Source of the DNA: Candidatus Melainabacteria bacterium
GTDB lineage: Bacteria > Cyanobacteriota > Vampirovibrionia > 2-02-FULL-35-15
Length of the DNA: 64,000 bases
Reading direction: 5' to 3'
NCBI GenBank assembly: GCA_023250155.1
Contig: JAHFBG010000005.1
Span: forward strand, 25,057-89,056
Below are positions 53,936-62,611 of this stretch, in pieces. The position numbers and the translations under genes are program-made. The notes under the pieces are model-generated. The model was not told the DNA's origin. It did no database searches and worked only from the letters and a program-made list of their open reading frames with translations. Every line of letters begins with the position of its first letter. Position 1 is the stretch's first letter.

Positions 53936-56239
53936 GTGAAAAATAAAAAGAATATCAGTTTACTACTTACAATACTTCTAACACTACTTGTATATATACC
54001 ATCGATAAATAGACAGTGGCAATTCTTTGATGAAAGAATATTTTTTACTGAAGCATTATTTCCTATGCCTGCTTCATTCGCTGATTTGTATGAAACTATA
54101 TCTACTTATGCATTTACTTGGCATATAGATTCTCAAAATGCGTTCTTCTCAAATATAATAAACACCCGATTTAATGTGGTTGGAGGTATTTTAAATATAA
54201 TTATTTCCTATCTCTTTAAAAAAAATGTACTTTACTATCATGTTTTTCCATTACTACTTCATTTAATAAATACTTTTTTAATATGGCTTATATTCTATGA
54301 GCTATTTAACTTAAACAATTCTTCAGATAAAAAAAACTCTATTTACCCAAGCTTGTTTACACTGCTCTGGTCACTTCATCCAGCCAATATAGAAGCCGTT
54401 TTACTTGCCACTAACTGGACTCCTTTATTTACATTTAACTTATGCTTTGGGATATTGCTTTTTTATCTAAAAAAAATTGGCGACAAAAACCAAAACTTAA
54501 ACTTTCTTGAAATAGCTTTTCTAATTGTCTCATTCATTACAACACTGTTTCATAGTGAGTATAGTTTCACGCTTCCAATTATTTTGTTTATATTTTTATT
54601 TAGCAATAAGTATAAAACAAGTATGAATATTCATAACTCACTAATGTATTCTCTTAAGCTCTGTTCCCCATTAGCTTTTGGTATTGTTTTTTATTTTGTG
54701 ATCAATTTTTTAATGATCAAAAATGCACCAACGACTCATTTGAGTTTTTCTTTAGATAGAACACTATGGCTATCACCACAAATATTTTGGCATTTTTTAA
54801 AGCTAATATTTTTCCCGAAAGACTTATCTCTCTATCAAACCAATTTAATTTCTTTAGCTCATTCATATAACAACTATTTTGCTATATTCAAAATGATTAT
54901 TTTCTTGGGGTGTATAATCTTACCTCTTTTGATTTTTACAATTAAAAGAAATAGCACCATGTTGATTTTTTATTGCTTTATTGTTTCACTGCTCACGTAT
55001 CTCCACATCGCTTCACCAGCATATTGCTTAATAGCAGAAAGATATTGTTACTTTCCTATCTTTGCTTTTATTTTTTGTATTTTATTTTCAAATACACTTA
55101 AACAAATATTAAATAAACATAAGAAAATGTCAATTTCAATACTTGTAATTATTCTCTCTTTGTTTTTCATTAAAACTTCATTTAGGATAAACAACTGGAA
55201 AGATTCATTTGCACTGTATTCATCAGCGCTAAAGTGTGACGGGAACAGCCTTTACAAAGGGCAAATATATTCAGTGCTTGGATATTATTTTGATTCTATT
55301 GGTAAAAAGAAAGAAATGAAAATCTACATGAAAGAAAGCATAAAACATCTTTCTGATTCAATTAAAGAGCTAGAAGCAAAAAAAACAAATAATGAAATTA
55401 AAACTCTTAAGAGTTATGGACTTGATACAAAGTCACTAATTACAACTTGTGCTTTTTCAATTGCATCAACAAGACTAACCAATTTCAAGGAATCACCTAA
55501 TAAAGTGCTGGATTTTTACAGACCTTACATTCTAAGCACGATTGAAACAGCTGGTGTTTCCCAACTTGATTTATATGCAAAACTTTTAATACTTACAAAA
55601 CAATATGAGAAAGCATTAGAAGTATTAAAGCTATCAAAAGAAAAATATCCAAAAAGTTCTTTAGCAATATACACACTAAGCAATCTTTATCTAAAATTAA
55701 ATAACTTAGCAAATGCAGAAACAATCATTCTTGAAGGCTATGAATACTATCCTTCATACAAAAGAATGTTGATTAGAATAATTAAACTCTCTGAATTAAA
55801 AAAAGACTATGTAAACCTTGCTAAGTACGAATATTTACTTGGCTTCAGAACACACTCAAAAGAAGCTTATCAAAAATCAGTACAACTTTATCTTTCACTT
55901 AACAATCTGAAGGAAGCAAAAAAAATATTGGACAAGTTACTGACATTAGACAAAGAAAATCCAATAACATTTTTACTTTTAAGCAAGTATTACTATTTAG
56001 CTAATGAACATAATAAAATACTAGATGCTTTAAATCATGCATATTTAGCTTCAAAAGACAGAGTCGTTACAGTCTCTGTTTATAAAAGTATTTTATTAAG
56101 TTTAATAAGTTTTAGTTTAAGCTATAACGACTTAATCAATACACAAAAATATATTTTAGAATTTGAATCTCTGCCTAATATCCTAAAAGATGAAAGACTA
56201 TATATAGAAAATCTAAAGAATAAATACCATTTACAATAA
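53936..56239 (+). CDS. TMTC-like GT-C glycosyltransferase with TPR, copy 2
   Basis: 767 residues from a GTG start; the ribosome-binding sequence (AAGG) comes from the repeat leader. The outer loop has FFDERIFFTEALFP, then LHPANIEAVLLATNWT, RTLWLSPQIFWHFLKLIFFP and CLIAERYCYFPIF. Like copy 1 it has YQ rather than DQ after the LSL helix (KDLSLYQTN), placing both in one subgroup. The C-terminal part (about 470-767) is a TPR-type solenoid with KYPKSSLAIYTLSNLYLKL. The acceptor is unknown. It ends 4 bases before copy 3. Confidence 0.75.
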   Translation: MKNKKNISLLLTILLTLLVYIPSINRQWQFFDERIFFTEALFPMPASFADLYETISTYAFTWHIDSQNAFFSNIINTRFNVVGGILNIIISYLFKKNVLYYHVFPLLLHLINTFLIWLIFYELFNLNNSSDKKNSIYPSLFTLLWSLHPANIEAVLLATNWTPLFTFNLCFGILLFYLKKIGDKNQNLNFLEIAFLIVSFITTLFHSEYSFTLPIILFIFLFSNKYKTSMNIHNSLMYSLKLCSPLAFGIVFYFVINFLMIKNAPTTHLSFSLDRTLWLSPQIFWHFLKLIFFPKDLSLYQTNLISLAHSYNNYFAIFKMIIFLGCIILPLLIFTIKRNSTMLIFYCFIVSLLTYLHIASPAYCLIAERYCYFPIFAFIFCILFSNTLKQILNKHKKMSISILVIILSLFFIKTSFRINNWKDSFALYSSALKCDGNSLYKGQIYSVLGYYFDSIGKKKEMKIYMKESIKHLSDSIKELEAKKTNNEIKTLKSYGLDTKSLITTCAFSIASTRLTNFKESPNKVLDFYRPYILSTIETAGVSQLDLYAKLLILTKQYEKALEVLKLSKEKYPKSSLAIYTLSNLYLKLNNLANAETIILEGYEYYPSYKRMLIRIIKLSELKKDYVNLAKYEYLLGFRTHSKEAYQKSVQLYLSLNNLKEAKKILDKLLTLDKENPITFLLLSKYYYLANEHNKILDALNHAYLASKDRVVTVSVYKSILLSLISFSLSYNDLINTQKYILEFESLPNILKDERLYIENLKNKYHLQ

Positions 56240-56243
56240 TCAA

Positions 56244-58367
56244 ATGAAGGATTTTTTCAAACAAAACAAAATACAATTATTGTTTTTAAGCATAACGATA
56301 AGTATTGTTTTCTTATTTTATTTTAGAACTATTTTTTATGGCATTAAAACTTATGATGAATTGTTTGTTTTTAAAGAATCTTTATTTCCTATCTTTCATT
56401 CATTTTCTGAAATGTTTGAGTTCATTTCTCTTCTTGGTTTAAACCATCACTTTGAAGCAATGAATACACTTTATTCAAACATAGTTTCTTTAAGATGTAA
56501 TCCTATAGGGAATTTTATGCAATTGTTTATAGAATGCATCTTCAAAAAAAATCCTATTTACTACCACCTCTACAGTTTAAGTCTGCACTTAATAAATACT
56601 TCTTGTGTCTTTCTGATAATTCACAAGACAGGAAAACTGCTAAACAGAACAATTTCAAGCAATACACCAACACTAGTTACAACAACCCTCTTTACACTGC
56701 TATGGGCTTTACATCCAGCTAATATTGAGTCTGTTTTACTTCTCACTAATGCAAATATAATTTTAAGTTATACTTTATGTTTTTTAATTTTTGTTTTTTA
56801 TATATTCTTTTTCCAGAGAAATGAAAAGTTACTTCAACTTAACTTCGCTATAAAGTTTGCTATTTCTTTACTATATCTATGTGCATTATTCTTGGCAGAG
56901 TTTCACTTCGTCTTTCCATTTATCCTAATACTATATTTAACTTGCTTAAATATGTTTCTAAACCACCCTCAAGACAGCTTTAAAAAAGCATTTTTTAAAA
57001 GTCTTAGCTTATCCTGCAAATCAGTATCACCACTTTTGTTTGGGACAGGTGTGTTTATTTCTATTTTCACATTCTCAAGACTAAGTATTAATTTACAGAA
57101 TCAATCTTCTTTAGATGTGATTTTAGAAAGAGTTTTCTGGTTATCACCTCAAGTATTTTTCCATTATATAAAACTTATATTTTTCCCTATCAAACTTTCT
57201 ATTGATCAATCATTTCATGTAATGCTTGGTAAATCAATTTTTGATCCTTATAGTATTTTTTGTCTTATTTCTTTAATCCTAATTTTATTTTTATCATTTC
57301 GATCATTAATCTATTCAACTAAAAGATTCCATTTTTTCTTTATCGCCATCTTTCTCTTTTTTCTTTCATTGATTCCATTTTTACACATACTGGCACCTTT
57401 ATACAATCTAGCCAGTGAACGATATTTGTACTTTCCTTCATTTGTATTAATCTTTGGATTTGCACACTATGTAATGCACCTTCTTTCAAGAAACAATTTA
57501 AAAACTACAAGTTTAGTATCAATTGCCCTAGTAATAATTACTTTAATATATTCAGTACGTGCTTATGTTAGAACTTTTGACTGGAAAGATAGTTTTACTC
57601 TATATAACTCAGCAATAAAGGCAACAAATAATCCCCTATACAAAGCTTTTAGATATTCAGGATTAACAAAGCAAGAAAAGATTTTTGCAAGATATCCACT
57701 ACAAGAAGTAGAAAAAGAATATCAAGACTTAGCAGTAGAAAATGTACAAAAAGCAATAAACACTCTAAAAGAAGAAACCAACAAATATCAAGCTTCAACT
57801 CCTGCCATCTTAAAAGCCTATGGCTTAGACCCTGAAACACTGCTAGTAAAAGCAGGATTCTTTTTAGTTCAAATCCATTTAAGTCTTAGTAGAGATTTTG
57901 AATCAGCTTTAGAAAGAATGAAACCATATACAAATGATCTTTCATTGTTGGATAGCTCTGCTCTAAAACTGTATGGTTCTACACTACTTATAAATCATAA
58001 GTATGATGAAGCAGAAAAAGTACTTAGATATGGACTAGAAAAATATCCATTTTCTACAAGAATGATCTTCCCGCTATGTGATTTGATTCAATCAAAATAT
58101 AATGATTTAGATGAAATAGAAAAGCTTGCACTAAGAGCTTTTCAGCTATATCCATATGATACATTCACACTTTTTGTTTTAACAAAAATCTATGAGTTAA
58201 AAAAAGATACAGTTCAATTCGCTAAATTTTCATATCTATATGGCTTAAGAACTCATTCATTAGAATCACTACAAAATGCATATAAATCATATTTGGTTTT
58301 AGGAAACAGTGAAGTGGCTAACAAAGTAAAAAAAAGAATCCTGGAAATGGAAAACTTAACCTATTAA
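56244..58367 (+). CDS. TMTC-like GT-C glycosyltransferase with TPR, copy 3
   Basis: 707 residues. It retains TYDELFVFKESLFP, LHPANIESVLLLTNAN, ERVFWLSPQVFFHYIKLIFFP and NLASERYLYFPSF. The LSIDQS motif, with Asp in place of Tyr, marks it and copies 4-6 as a second subgroup. TPR-type repeats occupy about 470-707 (GLEKYPFSTRMIFPLCDLI). No palindromic insertion is present, so it shows the ancestral loop lengths against copies 4-6. Gaps on both sides are under 5 bases, so one mRNA is expected. Confidence 0.75.
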   Translation: MKDFFKQNKIQLLFLSITISIVFLFYFRTIFYGIKTYDELFVFKESLFPIFHSFSEMFEFISLLGLNHHFEAMNTLYSNIVSLRCNPIGNFMQLFIECIFKKNPIYYHLYSLSLHLINTSCVFLIIHKTGKLLNRTISSNTPTLVTTTLFTLLWALHPANIESVLLLTNANIILSYTLCFLIFVFYIFFFQRNEKLLQLNFAIKFAISLLYLCALFLAEFHFVFPFILILYLTCLNMFLNHPQDSFKKAFFKSLSLSCKSVSPLLFGTGVFISIFTFSRLSINLQNQSSLDVILERVFWLSPQVFFHYIKLIFFPIKLSIDQSFHVMLGKSIFDPYSIFCLISLILILFLSFRSLIYSTKRFHFFFIAIFLFFLSLIPFLHILAPLYNLASERYLYFPSFVLIFGFAHYVMHLLSRNNLKTTSLVSIALVIITLIYSVRAYVRTFDWKDSFTLYNSAIKATNNPLYKAFRYSGLTKQEKIFARYPLQEVEKEYQDLAVENVQKAINTLKEETNKYQASTPAILKAYGLDPETLLVKAGFFLVQIHLSLSRDFESALERMKPYTNDLSLLDSSALKLYGSTLLINHKYDEAEKVLRYGLEKYPFSTRMIFPLCDLIQSKYNDLDEIEKLALRAFQLYPYDTFTLFVLTKIYELKKDTVQFAKFSYLYGLRTHSLESLQNAYKSYLVLGNSEVANKVKKRILEMENLTY

Positions 58368-58370
58368 TTA

Positions 58371-60518
58371 ATGAACCATAAAGCTAATAACATAACCAAT
58401 ATTTTTTGCTTTGTCACATTAGCTATAATTTTTATTTTTTTCTTACACACTTTAAACTATCCATGGAGATATTTTGATGAGAATATAATTTTTCAAGAGA
58501 CGCTACAACCCATACCAAAATCATTTGGAGAAATATTTGAGTTCATTTCTGCATTTGGGATTCACAACTACAGTGAGTCTGCAAATGTTATCTATTCAAA
58601 TATTTCAAATATCAGAGGAACACCTTTAGATACAATTTTTAATTTTTTTATTCTCTGGCTTTTTCAGAAAAATCCATTTAACTATCATTTATTTTCTTTA
58701 TTGCTTCATGTTGCAAATAGTGGATTGTTGTTTTTAATATTACAAAGGATACACCATCCAAAAACGGAGACATGCCAAGGCATGTCTCTACGGGAAAATA
58801 TATTAATATCGATTCTGACATTAATATGGGCATTGCATCCTGTAAACGTAGAATCGGTGGTTTTTACTATTAATTTTGGTGCATTGGTAACTTATTTTTT
58901 TTGCTTTTTGTTTTTTATTCATCGAGAGACATGCCGTGGCATGTCTCTACGGAAATCGGTTTTAATTTTTATTGTTTATTTGTTTCCATTGTTTTTAAAT
59001 GAATACTCCGTAACCCTTCCAATAATTATATTTGTGATGTTGTTTTCACGAAAGACATTCCACGGAATGTCTCTACAAAACAACGAACATTCGTTCAAAT
59101 CCTCTTTTATATTTGCCGCCAAACAAACGTTACCTTTGTTTTTGTCTCTGATTGTTTATTCTATATATTTTTTCATGTCACCAAAAATAAAAATCGTAGA
59201 AAATTATAGTCTGATTCTAACTTTAGAAAGAATGTTCTGGCTTTCTTCTCAAATACTTTTTCATGATTTAAAACTTATTTTTCTTCCAATCAATTTATCA
59301 ATCGATCAATCAGCCCTAGTAAAATTTTCACCCGTATTATTTGCACCATATTCTATATTCTGTTTCGCACTAAGGGCTACTTTGGGTATAACTTGTTTGA
59401 TTTCTTTATTTAACATTAAAAAGACTTGGGGTTTTTGTCTTTTTAATTTACTGGTTCCATTCTTCTTAGCTCTATTGCCTTTCCTGCATATTATTTCACC
59501 GATATACTGCTTATCTGCTGAAAGATATTTATATTTTCCGTTGGCATTGTTTATAATCGGGATTGGTAATATTTTGGTTTGTATTTCACAATCGCAACAG
59601 AGACATGCCAAGGCATGTCTCTACAGTTTTTTATGTATTATCTTGTGTGTATTTGGTACACGTTCATATCTTCGAACCCTGGACTGGAAAGATAGTACCA
59701 CTCTTCTTCAAGCTAGCATTAACACTACATCAAGCAATTTAATAAAAGCATTACGCACACATACGATTGCAGAAAGCATGAAAAACATTGATGGGATTAA
59801 AGATAAAAATAAACTTGATTTTTATAATAAAAAAGCGCTTGTCTATTTAAAAAAAGCAATGCATGGTTTTAAAGAGGAAGAAAAACTCTACCAAAACAAC
59901 ACACCTAATATTTTAAAGTATTATGGATTAGATCCAAAGACATTAAAAGCAAAAACCGCTTTTTTGCAAGCTTCTATCGTTAATGAACTGTATAGTGATC
60001 CAATTAAAGCAAATAAAATATTTTCAAAATATATAGATGACCTGGCTGTAATAGATACAAATGTTTTGGATTTCTATTATAGAAACTTGTTTATCAATAA
60101 AAAACTTGATGAAGCAGAAAAAATACTAAATAAATCTCTAAGTCAAAATAGAATAAGTTCAATACTATTTGTAACCTTATCAGATCTACATGAGTATAAA
60201 TATAATGACTTAAAAGCTACAGAGAAATATTTACTCGAATCGTTTAAATATTTCCCTTATGACATATTTACTTTATTTGGACTAAAGCGATATTATCAAA
60301 TGACAAACAATGCTAGTCAATTCGCACATTATGCATATCTCTATGGGCTTCGAACTAGAGAAGTTACAAGTCTACAAGAAGCAGCATCTATATACCTTAT
60401 CTTAAAACAAAATGATAAAGCAAAAAAAATCATAAAGAAACTAACAAAAGATTATCCAATCAATGAGGAGACTTTAAAAATTAAAACGGTTTATGAAAAT
60501 CAGTTTGGGGCATTATGA
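58371..60518 (+). CDS. TMTC-like GT-C glycosyltransferase with TPR, copy 4
   Basis: 715 residues with the array landmarks YFDENIIFQETLQP, LHPVNVESVVFTINFG, ERMFWLSSQILFHDLKLIFLP and CLSAERYLYFPLA. Four palindromic repeats lie in its coding sequence, all in frame and all in loops between membrane helices: they encode ETCQGMSLR, ETCRGMSLR and KTFHGMSLQ in one frame, and QRHAKACLYS in another. The TPR part (about 475-715) is unaffected. Its stop overlaps the next ATG (ATGA), a coupling signal. Confidence 0.78.
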   Translation: MNHKANNITNIFCFVTLAIIFIFFLHTLNYPWRYFDENIIFQETLQPIPKSFGEIFEFISAFGIHNYSESANVIYSNISNIRGTPLDTIFNFFILWLFQKNPFNYHLFSLLLHVANSGLLFLILQRIHHPKTETCQGMSLRENILISILTLIWALHPVNVESVVFTINFGALVTYFFCFLFFIHRETCRGMSLRKSVLIFIVYLFPLFLNEYSVTLPIIIFVMLFSRKTFHGMSLQNNEHSFKSSFIFAAKQTLPLFLSLIVYSIYFFMSPKIKIVENYSLILTLERMFWLSSQILFHDLKLIFLPINLSIDQSALVKFSPVLFAPYSIFCFALRATLGITCLISLFNIKKTWGFCLFNLLVPFFLALLPFLHIISPIYCLSAERYLYFPLALFIIGIGNILVCISQSQQRHAKACLYSFLCIILCVFGTRSYLRTLDWKDSTTLLQASINTTSSNLIKALRTHTIAESMKNIDGIKDKNKLDFYNKKALVYLKKAMHGFKEEEKLYQNNTPNILKYYGLDPKTLKAKTAFLQASIVNELYSDPIKANKIFSKYIDDLAVIDTNVLDFYYRNLFINKKLDEAEKILNKSLSQNRISSILFVTLSDLHEYKYNDLKATEKYLLESFKYFPYDIFTLFGLKRYYQMTNNASQFAHYAYLYGLRTREVTSLQEAASIYLILKQNDKAKKIIKKLTKDYPINEETLKIKTVYENQFGAL
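58767..58792. repeat. Gene-internal palindrome 1 (copy 4)
   Basis: GAGACATGCC and GGCATGTCTC flank AA, followed by the TAC end. It encodes ETCQGMSLR in a loop before the LHPVNVESV helix, at the same protein position as palindrome 5 in copy 5. Confidence 0.85.
58925..58950. repeat. Gene-internal palindrome 2 (copy 4)
   Basis: AGAGACATGCC and GGCATGTCTCT flank GT, with CTCTAC at the right. It encodes ETCRGMSLR in the same frame as palindrome 1. Confidence 0.85.
59053..59076. repeat. Gene-internal palindrome 3 (copy 4)
   Basis: AGACATTCC and GGAATGTCT flank AC and end CTCTAC. Both arms differ from palindromes 1-2 at matching positions (compensatory change). It encodes KTFHGMSLQ. Confidence 0.8.
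59599..59624. repeat. Gene-internal palindrome 4 (copy 4)
   Basis: AGAGACATGCC and GGCATGTCTCT flank AA and end CTCTAC. Read in another frame, it gives QRHAKACLYS, just before the last membrane helix and the RTLDWKDS block. Confidence 0.85.
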
Positions 60519-62611
60519 AAATCAATCAAAGTATTTTGTTTTGCACTGCAATAGCAACAATTGTTTTTGTATTCTTTGCACATACTTTAAACTACCCATG
60601 GAGATTTTTTGATGAACAAATAATCTACAATGAAACGGTTTTTCCCATTCCTTCCTCTTTCTCACAAATCTTTGAATACATTTCCAGATTTGGACTCAAT
60701 CATCACTTTGAAGCATCAAATGTTTTTTACTCTACTATTTCTAATATTCGGTGTAATCCATTTAATACCTTCATTTCACTTGTCACCTATTACTTTTTTC
60801 AAAAAAATGCATTTGCTTATCATGCATTTTCTTTAATTCTACATATGATCAACTCTTGTTTATTGTTTTTATTGATGAAAAATATATGCCGCGAACAGGA
60901 TAAGACATGCCAAGGAATGTCTCTACAGAGAAATATATTAATATCGATTTTGACATTGTTTTGGGCATTGCATCCGGTTAATGTGGAATCGGTTTTATTT
61001 GCTGCTAACTGGGCTGCAATTCTTTCATACTGTTTATGCTTATTGCTTATGATTTATTTTAACTTTTACATTCAACTGAAAAAAAATAACTATATTCATG
61101 CAATTGGTATTTTCATTCTGACTATGATTCCTTTACTAAATTCTGAATACTCAATTATGATTCCACCAATTTTATTCTTATATGCTTTTAGTAATCATTC
61201 TTTCAATAACTCACAATCAAGTTTTAAAACCTCATTTAGCTTTGCACTTAAAAAAAATATACCGACACTCACGGCACTCATGATATTTCTTATTTCATTT
61301 TTTTATTTATCTTCCTCCACATCTATACATAGAGCTCTTACAAATAACAATTTTATAATTTCCATTGAAAGAATTTTTTGGCTTTCACCACAAATATTTT
61401 TCCACTATTTAAAACTTATTTTCTTTCCGCTTCACCTATCAATAGATCAACCATTAATGGTAAAGCTCTCTACATCACTATTTGAGCCTTATGCAATATT
61501 TTGTACAGTATTAATGTATTCATTGATTTCATTACTGTTAGTATCATTTTTCTTCTTAAGAAGGACTTTGTTTTATTTCTTATTTTCAGCCATGGCATAT
61601 TTTTTCATTGCTCTTATTCCTTTTTTACAGATTCTTTCTCCCAGTTATTGTCTAGCCAGTGAACGATATTTGTACTTCCCATTATTAATGCTTGTTTTTG
61701 GGGGTTCACATTTTATTCTTTCACGACCACCATACAAAGACATGCCAAGGCATGTCTCTACAGTTTTTTTATGCCTTACCCTGTGTTTGTTTGGTACACG
61801 TTCATATTTTCGAACATTGGACTGGAAGGATAGTTTTGCACTGTTTGATTCTGCACTGAAAGAAGCTCCTAATCCTCTCATTAAAGGACTAAGATTAGAG
61901 TTCATAGGAAGTATGTTACTTGATTACAGTAAGGATGGTTCATCTCAAAATAAAGGAAAAGAATACATAGCTCAAGCTATAAAGACTTTACAAAATGGAT
62001 TTATAGATCTTGAAGTTAAGAAATTAACGACCCAGGATAAAGTCCCACAAGTACTGAAATATTATGGACTTGATCCAAAAACAATACAAACAAAGATTGC
62101 ATATCTTTTAGCTTTTACAAAACTAGGATTAGAAAAAGATCCAAAGGGTGCCTATGAAATTCTTAGTCCATACATGCAGGATCTCTCTATCACTGATACA
62201 GAGATTCTAGATATGTATCTAGGATTACTCTTTAGCAATAACAATCTTGATGAGGCAGAAAGGCTTTTAGACCATGCTTTAAAAACCAAATTCAACTCTT
62301 CATTACTCAATATCACTGCACAACTTCATTCACTTAAGTACAATGATTTCAAAAAAGCAGAAGAGTACTTAAAGACATCTTTTAAATACTTTCCATACGA
62401 TACACAAACTCTTTCATACTTAAAAAACTTTTATCAGCAAACAAATAGATCAAGCGATTATGCATACTATTCATTTTTATATGGCTTAAGAACTCATTCA
62501 TATACAGATCTTGAAAATGCATTTAAAACATATGCTAGTCTAAATAATACAAAAATGACTGCTGAGGTTTTAAAGAGTCTCAATTCTATGAAATCAAGAG
62601 TAAATCAATGA
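60515..62611 (+). CDS. TMTC-like GT-C glycosyltransferase with TPR, copy 5
   Basis: 698 residues. It is most similar to copy 4: FFDEQIIYNETVFP, LHPVNVESVLFAANWA, ERIFWLSPQIFFHYLKLIFFP and CLASERYLYFPLL. Two palindromes lie in frame, encoding KTCQGMSLQ at the same loop as palindrome 1 of copy 4, and KDMPRHVSTV at the same loop as palindrome 4. The TPR part (about 460-698) includes SFKYFPYDTQTLSYLKNFY. It starts in an ATGA overlap with copy 4 and ends in another with copy 6, indicating tight translational coupling. Confidence 0.78.
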   Translation: MKINQSILFCTAIATIVFVFFAHTLNYPWRFFDEQIIYNETVFPIPSSFSQIFEYISRFGLNHHFEASNVFYSTISNIRCNPFNTFISLVTYYFFQKNAFAYHAFSLILHMINSCLLFLLMKNICREQDKTCQGMSLQRNILISILTLFWALHPVNVESVLFAANWAAILSYCLCLLLMIYFNFYIQLKKNNYIHAIGIFILTMIPLLNSEYSIMIPPILFLYAFSNHSFNNSQSSFKTSFSFALKKNIPTLTALMIFLISFFYLSSSTSIHRALTNNNFIISIERIFWLSPQIFFHYLKLIFFPLHLSIDQPLMVKLSTSLFEPYAIFCTVLMYSLISLLLVSFFFLRRTLFYFLFSAMAYFFIALIPFLQILSPSYCLASERYLYFPLLMLVFGGSHFILSRPPYKDMPRHVSTVFLCLTLCLFGTRSYFRTLDWKDSFALFDSALKEAPNPLIKGLRLEFIGSMLLDYSKDGSSQNKGKEYIAQAIKTLQNGFIDLEVKKLTTQDKVPQVLKYYGLDPKTIQTKIAYLLAFTKLGLEKDPKGAYEILSPYMQDLSITDTEILDMYLGLLFSNNNLDEAERLLDHALKTKFNSSLLNITAQLHSLKYNDFKKAEEYLKTSFKYFPYDTQTLSYLKNFYQQTNRSSDYAYYSFLYGLRTHSYTDLENAFKTYASLNNTKMTAEVLKSLNSMKSRVNQ
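60903..60926. repeat. Gene-internal palindrome 5 (copy 5)
   Basis: AGACATGCC and GGAATGTCT flank AA with one mismatch, then CTCTAC. It encodes KTCQGMSLQ at the site equivalent to palindrome 1. Confidence 0.75.
61738..61761. repeat. Gene-internal palindrome 6 (copy 5)
   Basis: AGACATGCC and GGCATGTCT flank AA, then CTCTAC. It is read in the third frame, giving KDMPRHVSTV, at the site equivalent to palindrome 4. Confidence 0.85.

Noticed and set aside
58767..61761. CRISPR array from the recurring CATGCC palindromes
   Set aside because: The copies are irregularly spaced, each within coding sequence, with unrelated intervals and no spacers of uniform length or cas genes.
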